From Clostridia bacterium (GTDB taxonomy: Bacteria; Bacillota_A; Clostridia; Christensenellales; Aristaeellaceae): a DNA stretch of 43,015 nucleotides. The notes under the pieces are model-generated. The model had not been told where the DNA came from. It was given only the letters and a program-made list of their open reading frames with translations, and did not search any database. The number at the start of each line of letters is the position of its first letter. Position 1 is the first letter of the stretch. Below, in pieces: positions 27,471-35,043 of the stretch. The DNA lies in assembly GCA_017464225.1 (NCBI GenBank), contig JAFUDW010000107.1:1-43015 (forward strand). The letters are read 5' to 3'. The position numbers and the translations under genes were made by a program.

Positions 27471-29027
27471 TTACTCCCGCACAATGCTGCCGTTCTTCAT
27501 GAATTCGCCCGGCAGGTACAGCCCGCCTGAAAGCGTTTCGGGCTGCGCGCCCGCGATAAACAGGCTCACGCTGCGTACGGCGGGCAGCTCGCACAAGGTA
27601 TTAACGATGGCGTATATCAGCAGGCGTTCAGCCTCAGCGTCCAGATTTGAGGCTGCCGCCGCGAAATGCTGGGAGAAATTGAGCAGCATCACATTGCCAT
27701 CCAGCCCAACGCCCAAAAGGTCTGCGTCGCCCAGGTCCTCGGGCAGAACGGCATGCGATTCGTACGCGCCGTCCACCGCCTGGGGCCCCTGCATCAGGCA
27801 GCCAAGCAGGTACCGGGCGGAGCGGGTCTCGTAGTAGGGGATGGGGCGCTGCACGGCGGTCAGGTGGCCGCTGCCGTCGCTGAAATACAGCGCGCAGTTG
27901 GCCAGCAGAAAACGCGAAAAATCGCTGCGGCGCATGATATCGCCTGAAAAGCGGATGGTTTCTCCCGCGCCGTCGTATACGCCGCCCGGCACCACGCTGG
28001 ATACCAGCTCTTCGCCGATATACACCGTAATGCCGTTGATGCCCGGCACAAAGCCTGTAATGGTATAGGTAATGGCCGCCAGCATCACGGAACGGGGAAT
28101 GCCCGCGCCGATCAGCGCGTCGTTAAAGCCCTGCTGGAAGCGCAGCACGGCCCGCTGGCCGCCGGTGACGGCGATCTCCTGCACGGCAGGCGCTTCGCTC
28201 AAATAGCCCGTCAGGTCGGGCATGGCGGGCACGTTGCTCAGCTGCTGAGGCGCCTGGCTCATGGCCTCCAGCAGCGTTTCGATCAGCTGCGGCTTGAGGC
28301 GGCTGCCAAAGCTGACGCTCTGGGTCTCGGCCAGGATGCCACGGCCCGAATAGGTGGGATAGTACAGCGTGGCCGCCAGGCTGAAGCGCCGATCGGCCGC
28401 GGCTGCGGTCTGCGTTTCGGCGGCTGCGGTCAGGGCGTCTATGCTGTCGTTCAGGTTCTGGGTAAAGCAGCCCATGGGCACGCTGGCGCCCACGTCCAGA
28501 CCGGGCTGGGTGGAGCTGACCAGCACGTTCACATACCGGATGTCGCCCCATTGGGTCAGCGTGTTCGCGATGGCCTGGCAGACAACGTAAAAATCGGCGT
28601 GGCTCAGCGTCAGCGCTGAAGCGCCCAGGTTCACGGTGGCCGTGCCGCCCGATATCTCCACGGGATTCACCGGGGACAATTGCAGATTCACATCCTGGCA
28701 GAGCCGCTGCGCGCTGTCCGAGCCCGGAAAGGCAAACAGCTGGCGCAGCGTGGCTTCGGCCGGATGCCGGGCGGCGGAGATCACGATGCGTTCGGTCTGT
28801 GCCGTAAGCCGCGTGCCCGCGGCGTTGGGTACGTACAGGAGCACGGTCTGGGCGATTTCCTGGTTGGTGTCGCCGGTGGGCGCGGCGTGCGCGGCCGCCG
28901 CCGGCGGCAGGGTCACAGCGTCCTTGTGGCTCAAAGCGTCAATGCCGCCCACGCAGCCCGTGAGCGTCAGGGCGGCCAGGACACACAGCGCCGCGCAGAA
29001 CAGGCGGCGCAATAAAAGCTTATTCAT
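27471..29027 (-). CDS. GerMN-domain lipoprotein, tandem domains
   Basis: The 518-residue protein has a lipoprotein signal with lipobox LTGC (Cys25), a first GerMN domain at about 55-180 (VLLYVPNAAGTRL ... VNVLVSSTQPGLDVG) and a second near the C-terminus at about 375-505 (CALYFSDGSGHLTAVQR ... SLFIAGAQPETL). GerMN domains occur in spore-germination protein GerM and in LpqB-like lipoproteins of the cell surface. Its start overlaps the preceding GerMN gene by 8 bases. The role may be in envelope or spore-cortex biology, but no sporulation gene is nearby to decide. The middle 200 residues are unassigned. Confidence 0.82.
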   Translation of the reverse strand: MNKLLLRRLFCAALCVLAALTLTGCVGGIDALSHKDAVTLPPAAAAHAAPTGDTNQEIAQTVLLYVPNAAGTRLTAQTERIVISAARHPAEATLRQLFAFPGSDSAQRLCQDVNLQLSPVNPVEISGGTATVNLGASALTLSHADFYVVCQAIANTLTQWGDIRYVNVLVSSTQPGLDVGASVPMGCFTQNLNDSIDALTAAAETQTAAAADRRFSLAATLYYPTYSGRGILAETQSVSFGSRLKPQLIETLLEAMSQAPQQLSNVPAMPDLTGYLSEAPAVQEIAVTGGQRAVLRFQQGFNDALIGAGIPRSVMLAAITYTITGFVPGINGITVYIGEELVSSVVPGGVYDGAGETIRFSGDIMRRSDFSRFLLANCALYFSDGSGHLTAVQRPIPYYETRSARYLLGCLMQGPQAVDGAYESHAVLPEDLGDADLLGVGLDGNVMLLNFSQHFAAAASNLDAEAERLLIYAIVNTLCELPAVRSVSLFIAGAQPETLSGGLYLPGEFMKNGSIVRE

Positions 29028-29952
29028 TCTTTTCTCCCATGATATTGAGCAGCTGCGAGCGCAGGATCTTCCATGCTCCGCCTTCGCTGACCAGCCGCAG
29101 AGGGCAGGCGTCCATCATCGTTTCGGCGCCGTCGCGGTCCCGGAGCACCAGATCGGCGCATACCACGGCGCTGCCGCCGTCAGGCGATACCGTGCCGTCG
29201 TAAACGGCAAAGGAGAGCAGCGCGTCTGCGGCGGCCAGATCGCCGCTGAGAGCGCTCTGCGTCCATTCCTCCCGGGATGAAACGAAGGCCGACAGCGCCT
29301 CCGGGTCCTGACGCTGCCAGGCCGTCAGCAGCGCGACGGCATAGGCCGAGGGCGTAGGCAGGCTGGCGCTCCGCCGGAGCAGGGGCGGCACGGCCTCCTC
29401 CTCTTCTTCGCGGAAAAAGCGCGTGGTCAGCCGCATGCTGCGGCCCACGTTTTCCTCGGCCCGCACCAGCACCTGCACGCTGCGGTATTCGCCGCTCTCG
29501 GTCAGCGTGGCGGTCAGCGCGTCCAGGGCCAGCTGCCTGCGCTGGAGCGTATCCCCATCGGCGTAACGGTCGTAGAGCGATTCATTGAAGGTGATGTAGA
29601 TCACGCTGTCCTGGGCCTGGGTGGATAGCACTTCGGTCTTTTCGGGAAAGAGCGGGCGGCTGCCCGCGTCCCGGGAGCCCTCCAGCAGGGCGCGCACCAG
29701 CGCTTTCTCCCGGGTCTCGTTGGGCAGGAGCGTGATCTGTCGGCTCTCCTGGCGGAGTAGGCCGGTATCGCCGTAGCCAAAGTACAGCGTGTCGGTGGCC
29801 TGCCGGGCGGCGCTGGATACCGGCACGGCGTCGATGATCACCGCGCTGTCGGCGCTGTCCTTGATCAGCCCTTCGGGCGGCTGCTGGCGGCATCCGCCCA
29901 GCAGCGGCATAAAGATCAGCAGCGCGGCCAGGATCATATATTTTCTTTTCAT
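29020..29952 (-). CDS. GerMN-domain lipoprotein
   Basis: The 310-residue protein starts MKRKYMILAALLIF with lipobox LGGC (Cys21) and one GerMN domain at about 55-175 (DTLYFGYGDTGLLRQESRQI ... YRSVQVLVRAEENVG). A C-terminal part of about 120 residues resembles the NTF2-like tail that follows GerMN in some lipoproteins (ALLTAWQRQDPEALSAFV). The ATG at 29952 overlaps the stop of the DUF6062 gene by 4 bases and is preferred over a start ten codons earlier inside that gene. It and the next gene form a coupled pair of related surface lipoproteins, likely arising by duplication. Confidence 0.8.
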   Translation of the reverse strand: MKRKYMILAALLIFMPLLGGCRQQPPEGLIKDSADSAVIIDAVPVSSAARQATDTLYFGYGDTGLLRQESRQITLLPNETREKALVRALLEGSRDAGSRPLFPEKTEVLSTQAQDSVIYITFNESLYDRYADGDTLQRRQLALDALTATLTESGEYRSVQVLVRAEENVGRSMRLTTRFFREEEEEAVPPLLRRSASLPTPSAYAVALLTAWQRQDPEALSAFVSSREEWTQSALSGDLAAADALLSFAVYDGTVSPDGGSAVVCADLVLRDRDGAETMMDACPLRLVSEGGAWKILRSQLLNIMGEKNE

Positions 29953-30719
29953 TTCTTTTCGTCGGGCTCGGCGCCCAGGCACCAGGAGCGCAGCTTCAAC
30001 ACCGCCCTGTCCAGGGCGTTGCGGCTGTTGTTCCAGGGCTTATCGGCGTTGCGGTAGTCAAATTTCAGCGTGAACCACTCCAGCTCGTCCTCCACCCGCT
30101 TCATGTTGCCAGCGGTGAGCTTTTGGAGAGCGGCGGCAAATTCCGACTGCTCCTTTCCCCGCAGGGCCTCCGCGCCCATGCGCAGCAGCAGAGCGGCGTC
30201 CTTCAGGCATACGCCCTTGCTGCTTTCAAAAGCCTGCCGGAAGGCGGCGTCGTGGGTGAACAGGTGCAGCAGCGTATAGGCATAGCGGTTCATATTGTCG
30301 GCAATGCTGTCGCACAGGATGCAGGTACCGGTCAGCGCGTCCAGCGCGTCGGCGGCGGCCGTAAGGGCATCCTGCCCGCCCCGCCCCATGGCGCGCTTCA
30401 TGAAGGAGGCCTCCTTGCCCTGGGCGCCCTGCGCCGCGGCCTCCAGGATCTTATCGGCGGCCTGCCGGGTTTCCCGCATGTGGGTGTGGGTCATCAGCGC
30501 GTGGCCCAGCCTGTTCTGCTGGGCGTATAAAAGGATATGATGGCGCTGGCAGAAGCCCTTGGCATTGACGCGCACGCGGGTATCGGGCTCCATCACCGAG
30601 CCGCCCAGAAACCGATCCACCTCGCCGCGCTCCACCTGGCGGCGCAGGGCGCAGAACGGGCACTCGCTTTCAAGCTTGACCGCGTCCCAGACCGGAATGG
30701 TATCGATGTGATAACGCAT
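29949..30719 (-). CDS. DUF6062 family cysteine-rich protein
   Basis: The 256-residue cytosolic protein begins MRYHIDTIPVWDAVK and has paired cysteines suited to metal binding: CPFC at 20-23, FCQRHH at about 56-61 and CILC at about 137-140, with helical segments between. These features match DUF6062, a Clostridia family of unknown function. GGAGG stands before the ATG. It leads a three-gene coupled operon with two GerMN lipoproteins, which hints at a shared envelope-related role. I cannot name a reaction. Confidence 0.75.
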   Translation of the reverse strand: MRYHIDTIPVWDAVKLESECPFCALRRQVERGEVDRFLGGSVMEPDTRVRVNAKGFCQRHHILLYAQQNRLGHALMTHTHMRETRQAADKILEAAAQGAQGKEASFMKRAMGRGGQDALTAAADALDALTGTCILCDSIADNMNRYAYTLLHLFTHDAAFRQAFESSKGVCLKDAALLLRMGAEALRGKEQSEFAAALQKLTAGNMKRVEDELEWFTLKFDYRNADKPWNNSRNALDRAVLKLRSWCLGAEPDEKK

Positions 30720-30745
30720 ACGCGCCTCCGAGAATCATTTTGTCA

Positions 30746-30774
30746 ATTGTACCATAAATGCGCGGGCCGCGCAA
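30746..30774 (-). promoter_or_regulatory. Promoter of the DUF6062-GerMN operon
   Basis: On the minus strand TTGCGC (30774-30769) and TACAAT (30751-30746) are 17 bases apart; the -35 box is weak. Confidence 0.5.
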
Positions 30775-30791
30775 TCGCGGGGCGCGGCGCT

Positions 30792-31871
30792 TTAAATCAT
30801 GCCCACCTGTCCGCAGAAGATGGGGGCCGTGCTCCTGAACACCGGGACCACCGAAAACTGATCGGCCATATCGTTCTGCCCGTTTCCGGCGATCTTGGCC
30901 ACCAGCATGTGCACCGCGATGTACGCGTGCTTGGTGGGGTATTGGTAAACCGAAGCCGTCAGCACGCCGCTGGAAAAAAACGGAAGCAGCTCGGGAAAAG
31001 CGTCGGTGCCGATCAGCGTGGGATATTTTTCAAGCCCGGCCTCGGATACCGCCTGGCAGGCTGTCAGCGTTTCGCGGGCCGATACGGCGTAGAGGCCCAC
31101 GATATCGTCAAACCTGCGCAGACAATCGATGATGAAGGCCTTGAGCCGAGGCAGGTCGTGGTAATAGTGCGTTTCCAGGATATTGACCTCCGGACATTGC
31201 CGGCTCACGCGCTGGGAAAAATCCGATGTACGCGCCATTTGCAGCTGGTTTTTGCGGTCGCCGCCCAGCAGCAGCATGCTGCCCCGGGAAGCGCTGTGCA
31301 CGGCGGAAAAGATATCCGCGCCCAGCTGCCCGATCTGGTGATTGGCCCGGATGGCGTACAGCATGGGATGGACGGAGGCGGGATCAAAAAGCGCGTTGAT
31401 GATGAAAACCGGGATGCCTTTGCCCAGAAAGCCGTTCAGCAGCGCGTTGATGCGCTCATCCTGCCGGGCGACGGTGATCAGCCCCTGGATGGGGGATTGC
31501 TCCCGGTTCAGCAGTTCTTCCAACGCCGATATCTGCTCCTGGGTGCCCGGCTCGGCGCAGCAGCGCACCAGATCGATCTGGTAAATGGACAGATCCCTGC
31601 ACGCGCGGTCGATCCCCTGCCAGATATAGGAGAAAAAATAGCTGTTTTTTCCCTCGGGCGCGGGCAGCACCACGCCCAGCGTGATGGGCGCGCGGCGCAG
31701 GGCGGAGGCGGCGGTATTGGCCGAATAGCCGATGCGCTGGGCCTCCTCCAACACCAGCTTTTGCGTTTCCGGGCTGTAGCCGCCCTTGCCGTGCAGCGCC
31801 CGCTGCACGGTGCCGATGGACAGGCCCAGGTTTTCGGCGATGGTTTTCAGCTTGGGAGCGGATGAAGCCAT
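30792..31871 (-). CDS. LacI family transcriptional regulator of the TRAP/sulfatase locus
   Basis: The 359-residue protein has an N-terminal LacI helix-turn-helix (LKTIAENLGLSIGTVQRALHGKGGYSPETQKLV, about 8-40), hinge SANTAASALRR, and a periplasmic-binding-protein-like effector domain beginning TLGVVLPAPEGKNSYF. The ATG at 31871 follows GGAG; an earlier TTG is rejected. It is divergent from dctP, and two identical perfect palindromes (31948-31961 and 32071-32084) lie between them. The first is close to its own promoter, so autoregulation is likely. The inducer is probably the TRAP substrate or a product of the sulfatase. Confidence 0.93.
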   Translation of the reverse strand: MASSAPKLKTIAENLGLSIGTVQRALHGKGGYSPETQKLVLEEAQRIGYSANTAASALRRAPITLGVVLPAPEGKNSYFFSYIWQGIDRACRDLSIYQIDLVRCCAEPGTQEQISALEELLNREQSPIQGLITVARQDERINALLNGFLGKGIPVFIINALFDPASVHPMLYAIRANHQIGQLGADIFSAVHSASRGSMLLLGGDRKNQLQMARTSDFSQRVSRQCPEVNILETHYYHDLPRLKAFIIDCLRRFDDIVGLYAVSARETLTACQAVSEAGLEKYPTLIGTDAFPELLPFFSSGVLTASVYQYPTKHAYIAVHMLVAKIAGNGQNDMADQFSVVPVFRSTAPIFCGQVGMI

Positions 31872-31899
31872 GGAGTCAACTCCGATCAAAGTTTTTTCT

Positions 31900-31929
31900 A
31901 TTATACAACAAAGAACGAAGGGCTGGCAA
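31900..31929 (-). promoter_or_regulatory. Promoter of the LacI-type regulator gene
   Basis: On the minus strand TTGCCA (31929-31924) and TATAAT (31905-31900) are 18 bases apart. Confidence 0.7.
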
Positions 31930-31947
31930 CAAGAAACGAATAGAAAA

Positions 31948-31961
31948 AAATAACGTTATTT
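31948..31961. promoter_or_regulatory. LacI-type operator O2
   Basis: AAATAACGTTATTT is a perfect 14-base palindrome with the central CG typical of LacI-family sites. It lies 18 bases upstream of the regulator's -35 box and 123 bases (centre to centre) from the identical operator O1. Confidence 0.85.
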
Positions 31962-32065
31962 CCATACAGCCCATTTTATGAAGCGAAATTTTGAGATGCC
32001 AGCGCTATAAGATGGGAAAATTTGCGCAATACGGTAAAATTTTAAAAATAAATTGAAATTCTCTA

Positions 32066-32094
32066 TTGACAAATAACGTTATTTCTTTTACAAT
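32066..32094 (+). promoter_or_regulatory. Promoter of the TRAP/sulfatase operon
   Basis: TTGACA (32066-32071) and TACAAT (32089-32094) are 17 bases apart. The spacer is almost filled by operator O1, so a bound repressor would block RNA polymerase directly. Confidence 0.9.
32071..32084. promoter_or_regulatory. LacI-type operator O1
   Basis: This second copy of the perfect palindrome AAATAACGTTATTT starts on the last base of the -35 box and fills most of the -35/-10 spacer of the dctP promoter. Confidence 0.88.
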
Positions 32095-32171
32095 GGTGGC
32101 AAATGAGGGGGACGGCCGCCCCTTCGCCCATGAAACGACGTAGGAACCGATGATTTGAAAGGAGCATTTCC

Positions 32172-33158
32172 ATGAAAAAATTTGCTGCCGCGCTGCTTGC
32201 CGCCATCCTGTGCCTGTCCCTGTGCGCCGGCGCTTTTGCCGAAGACAGCTATACCTTTAAGATCGCCCTGCAGAACGGCGAGACCCATCCGCTGTGCATG
32301 GGCGTAGCCAAGTTTGGCGAGATCCTTTCCGAAAAGACCAACGGCCGCCTGAGCCTGGATATCTATTACAGCGGCTCGCTGGGCGATAAGGCCACCACGG
32401 CCCAGGGCATGCAGACCGGCACCATCGACGGCGGCATGCTGATGAGCGGCGTTATTGCCGATTACGGCTGCGACGACCTGCGCGTATTCATCCTGCCTTA
32501 CCTGTTTGATAACGTGGCCCATGCCCGCGCCTTTGAAAACAGCGAGGCCGGCAAGGCGCTGTTTGATTCCGTGCAGGCCTCCGACACCGGTATCGTGTGC
32601 ATCGGCGCTTATCAGGAATCCGCCCGTAACTACTTCTTCACCAAGAAGGCCGTAAAGAGCCCCGCCGATATGAAGAACATGCAGATCCGCTGCCAGGAAG
32701 GCTCCGTGTACTATGACGCCGTGGAAGCCCTGGGCGCGTACGCGCAGGCTGTGGCCTTCTCCGAGCTCTATTCCGCCCTGCAGGCCGGCGTGGTGGACGG
32801 CGCTGAGCAGCCCCTGTCCGGCTTTGTGAACAACGCCTTCCCCGAAGTGGCCAAGTATTACGTACTGGACGGCCATGAGATCAGCCCCAACCTGATCCTG
32901 TTCTCCGAGATCACCTGGAACAAGCTGAGCGAGGCCGATCAGGCCATCATTCTGGAAGCCTTCAACGAGTCCGTGCCCTATTTTGAGGAGTTGTCCGACA
33001 GCAAGGACGCCGAGTATCTGCAGCAGATCAAGGACGCCGGCGTGGAAGTCATCGAAGTGAACGTGGCCGAGTGGCAGGAAGCCTGCTCCAGCGTATACGA
33101 TAAGTATGGCAAGGAGTTTGCCGATGTGATCGAGGCCATCAAAGCCACCCAGTACTGA
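32172..33158 (+). CDS. dctP: TRAP transporter substrate-binding protein (DctP type)
   Basis: The 328-residue protein has a signal peptide cleaved near AFA-ED (residue 24) and the DctP fold: FKIALQNGETHPLCMG, then MKNMQIRCQEG with the Arg that normally anchors a substrate carboxylate (about residue 176), then GVVDGAEQPLSGFVNN. It captures an organic acid outside the membrane for the DctQM permease. Lacking a second membrane, it is presumably held at the surface by its partner. Cysteines occur in the mature part but no lipobox. GAAAGGAG precedes the ATG. A terminator-like hairpin after the gene probably gives it extra mRNA relative to dctQM. Confidence 0.93.
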   Translation: MKKFAAALLAAILCLSLCAGAFAEDSYTFKIALQNGETHPLCMGVAKFGEILSEKTNGRLSLDIYYSGSLGDKATTAQGMQTGTIDGGMLMSGVIADYGCDDLRVFILPYLFDNVAHARAFENSEAGKALFDSVQASDTGIVCIGAYQESARNYFFTKKAVKSPADMKNMQIRCQEGSVYYDAVEALGAYAQAVAFSELYSALQAGVVDGAEQPLSGFVNNAFPEVAKYYVLDGHEISPNLILFSEITWNKLSEADQAIILEAFNESVPYFEELSDSKDAEYLQQIKDAGVEVIEVNVAEWQEACSSVYDKYGKEFADVIEAIKATQY

Positions 33159-33182
33159 TTGAAAAGGACGAACAATGCCCTC

Positions 33183-33218
33183 AGGGGGAAGGAGCGCATC
33201 CCTCCCCCTTTCTTTTTT
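33183..33218 (+). terminator. Partial terminator between dctP and dctQ
   Basis: AGGGGGA (33183-33189) pairs with TCCCCCT (33203-33209), with GG/CC inside, followed by TTCTTTTTT. It sits inside the operon and likely lowers dctQM-sulfatase transcription relative to the binding protein. Confidence 0.7.
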
Positions 33219-33235
33219 ACGCAGGAGTGAGAAGA

Positions 33236-33745
33236 ATGAGCCAGAATAAACCGGAGGAAGCGCCCCGGAAAAGCGTGCTGGACGCCGTGATCGACTGGAT
33301 TTCCCGGATCATGATTTTGATCTGCGTGTTGTTTTTCACCGTGATGGTGTTTTCGGTTTCCTACGGCGTGATCGGGCGCTACGTGCCCTTTATCCGCAAT
33401 CCCCGCTGGACGCAGGAGCTTGCCATCCTATGCATGGTCTGGCTGTGCTTCGTATCGGCCGGCTATGCCATTAAAAACGGGCTGCATGTGCGCATGACCA
33501 TCCTGACCGGCCTAATGCCGCAGAAGGTGCAGGCCGTGATCACCCGCCTGACCTATGTGCTGCTGCTGGCGGTGAACGTATTCTTTGTGGTGTACGGGCT
33601 CAAGCTCATGCACCTGACCCGCCGCGCGCGCATGAGCGCCACCGGCTGGCCCATGAAGATCACCTATCTTTCGGTGGTGGTGGGCGGCGTATACGGCGCC
33701 AGCATGGCGCTGTACCGCGTGATCAAAGGAGGCAACGGCAAATGA
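33236..33745 (+). CDS. dctQ: TRAP transporter small permease (DctQ type)
   Basis: The 169-residue protein has four helices and the DctQ landmarks VFSVSYGVIGRYVPF, then WTQELAILCMVWLCFVSAGYAIKNGLHVRM at about 60-90. It couples the binding protein to the large permease. AGGAG is eight bases before the ATG at 33236. The stop overlaps the dctM start by 4 bases. Confidence 0.92.
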   Translation: MSQNKPEEAPRKSVLDAVIDWISRIMILICVLFFTVMVFSVSYGVIGRYVPFIRNPRWTQELAILCMVWLCFVSAGYAIKNGLHVRMTILTGLMPQKVQAVITRLTYVLLLAVNVFFVVYGLKLMHLTRRARMSATGWPMKITYLSVVVGGVYGASMALYRVIKGGNGK

Positions 33746-35034
33746 ATATAACGGCTATTATCCTGCTGCTGGGGCTGTTTTTTCTGATCATCCTGCTCAG
33801 CGGCCATATTTCCTACGCCATGATCGCCTCCTCGGCGGTGACCATCCTGTACCTGGGCCTTTCGCCCACCCAAGTGATCAATACGCTGGTGGACGGCATT
33901 GACGGCTTCACCTTCCTGGCCATTCCCTTTTTCATCCTGGCGGGCGATCTGATGTCCCATGGCGGCATCAGCGACCGGCTGATCCTGCTGGCCAACGCCT
34001 GCGTGGGCTGGATGCGGGGCGGCCTGGCCATGGTGAACATTGTGGCGTCCATCTTCTTCGGCGGCATTTCGGGCTCGGCCACCGCCGATACCGCGTCCCT
34101 GGGCGCAATCCTGATCCCCATGATGCACAAGCAGGGCTATGACGACGAGTTTTCCGCCGCCGTCACCATGACCAGCTCGGTACAGGGCATGCTGATCCCG
34201 CCCAGCCATAACATGATCATCTACGCCATGGCGGCGGGCGGGCTTTCGGTAAGCGCGCTGTTCATGGCCGGCATCGTGCCCGGATTATTGCTGGGCCTGG
34301 CGCTGATGATTTTCAGCTATTACCTGTCGGTCAAACGGCATTATCCCAAGGGCGAGCCCTTCTCACTGCGCAATCTGTGGAGCGCCGTCAAAAAGTCCAT
34401 CTGGGGCCTTGGCACCGTGCTGATCGTCGTTGTGGGCGTGGTGTTCGGCGTGTTCACCGCCACCGAGTCCGCCGCCATCGCCTGCCTGTACGCTCTGATT
34501 GTCTCCATGCTGGTGTACAGGGAGCTGACGCCCCGGAACCTGTATCCCGTGCTGAAAAGCAGCATCAAAACGCTGTCTACCGTGCTGATCCTGATCGCGG
34601 CCTCCGGCCCCTTCGGCTTCTGCATTACCTATTTAAAGATCCCGGCCCTGGTGGTGGATCTGCTGCTGGGCCTGACCGAAAGCAAATTCCTGCTGCTCCT
34701 GCTGATCAATCTGATCATCCTGCTGTTGGGCATGATCCTGGGCATGGCTTCCATCATCGTGATCGTTACGCCCATCCTGCTGCCCATTCTGCTGAACATC
34801 GGCCTGAGCCCCATTCAGTTTGGCGTTATGCTGATCCTTAATTGCGGCATCGGCCTGATCACCCCGCCGGTGGGCGGCGTGCTGTTCATCGGCAGCGGCC
34901 TGACGGGCAAGTCCATAGAGCAGCTGACCCGGCATACATTCCCCTTCCTCATTGTCATGTTTGTTGTGCTGATGCTGATCACCTATGTTCCCGGCTTCTC
35001 GCTGGCGCTGCCCCGGGCGCTGGGGCTGTTGTAA
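33742..35034 (+). CDS. dctM: TRAP transporter large permease (DctM type)
   Basis: The 430-residue membrane protein has about twelve helices and the DctM motifs FLAIPFFILAGDLMSHGGIS, FFGGISGSATADTASLGAILIP, and LIPPSHNMIIYA, which line the Na+ and substrate sites. It imports the substrate delivered by DctP using the sodium gradient. It is coupled to dctQ by a 4-base overlap, and the sulfatase gene follows after 9 bases. The substrate class is inferred as a carboxylate. Confidence 0.94.
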   Translation: MNITAIILLLGLFFLIILLSGHISYAMIASSAVTILYLGLSPTQVINTLVDGIDGFTFLAIPFFILAGDLMSHGGISDRLILLANACVGWMRGGLAMVNIVASIFFGGISGSATADTASLGAILIPMMHKQGYDDEFSAAVTMTSSVQGMLIPPSHNMIIYAMAAGGLSVSALFMAGIVPGLLLGLALMIFSYYLSVKRHYPKGEPFSLRNLWSAVKKSIWGLGTVLIVVVGVVFGVFTATESAAIACLYALIVSMLVYRELTPRNLYPVLKSSIKTLSTVLILIAASGPFGFCITYLKIPALVVDLLLGLTESKFLLLLLINLIILLLGMILGMASIIVIVTPILLPILLNIGLSPIQFGVMLILNCGIGLITPPVGGVLFIGSGLTGKSIEQLTRHTFPFLIVMFVVLMLITYVPGFSLALPRALGLL

Positions 35035-35043
35035 GGAGCTTCC

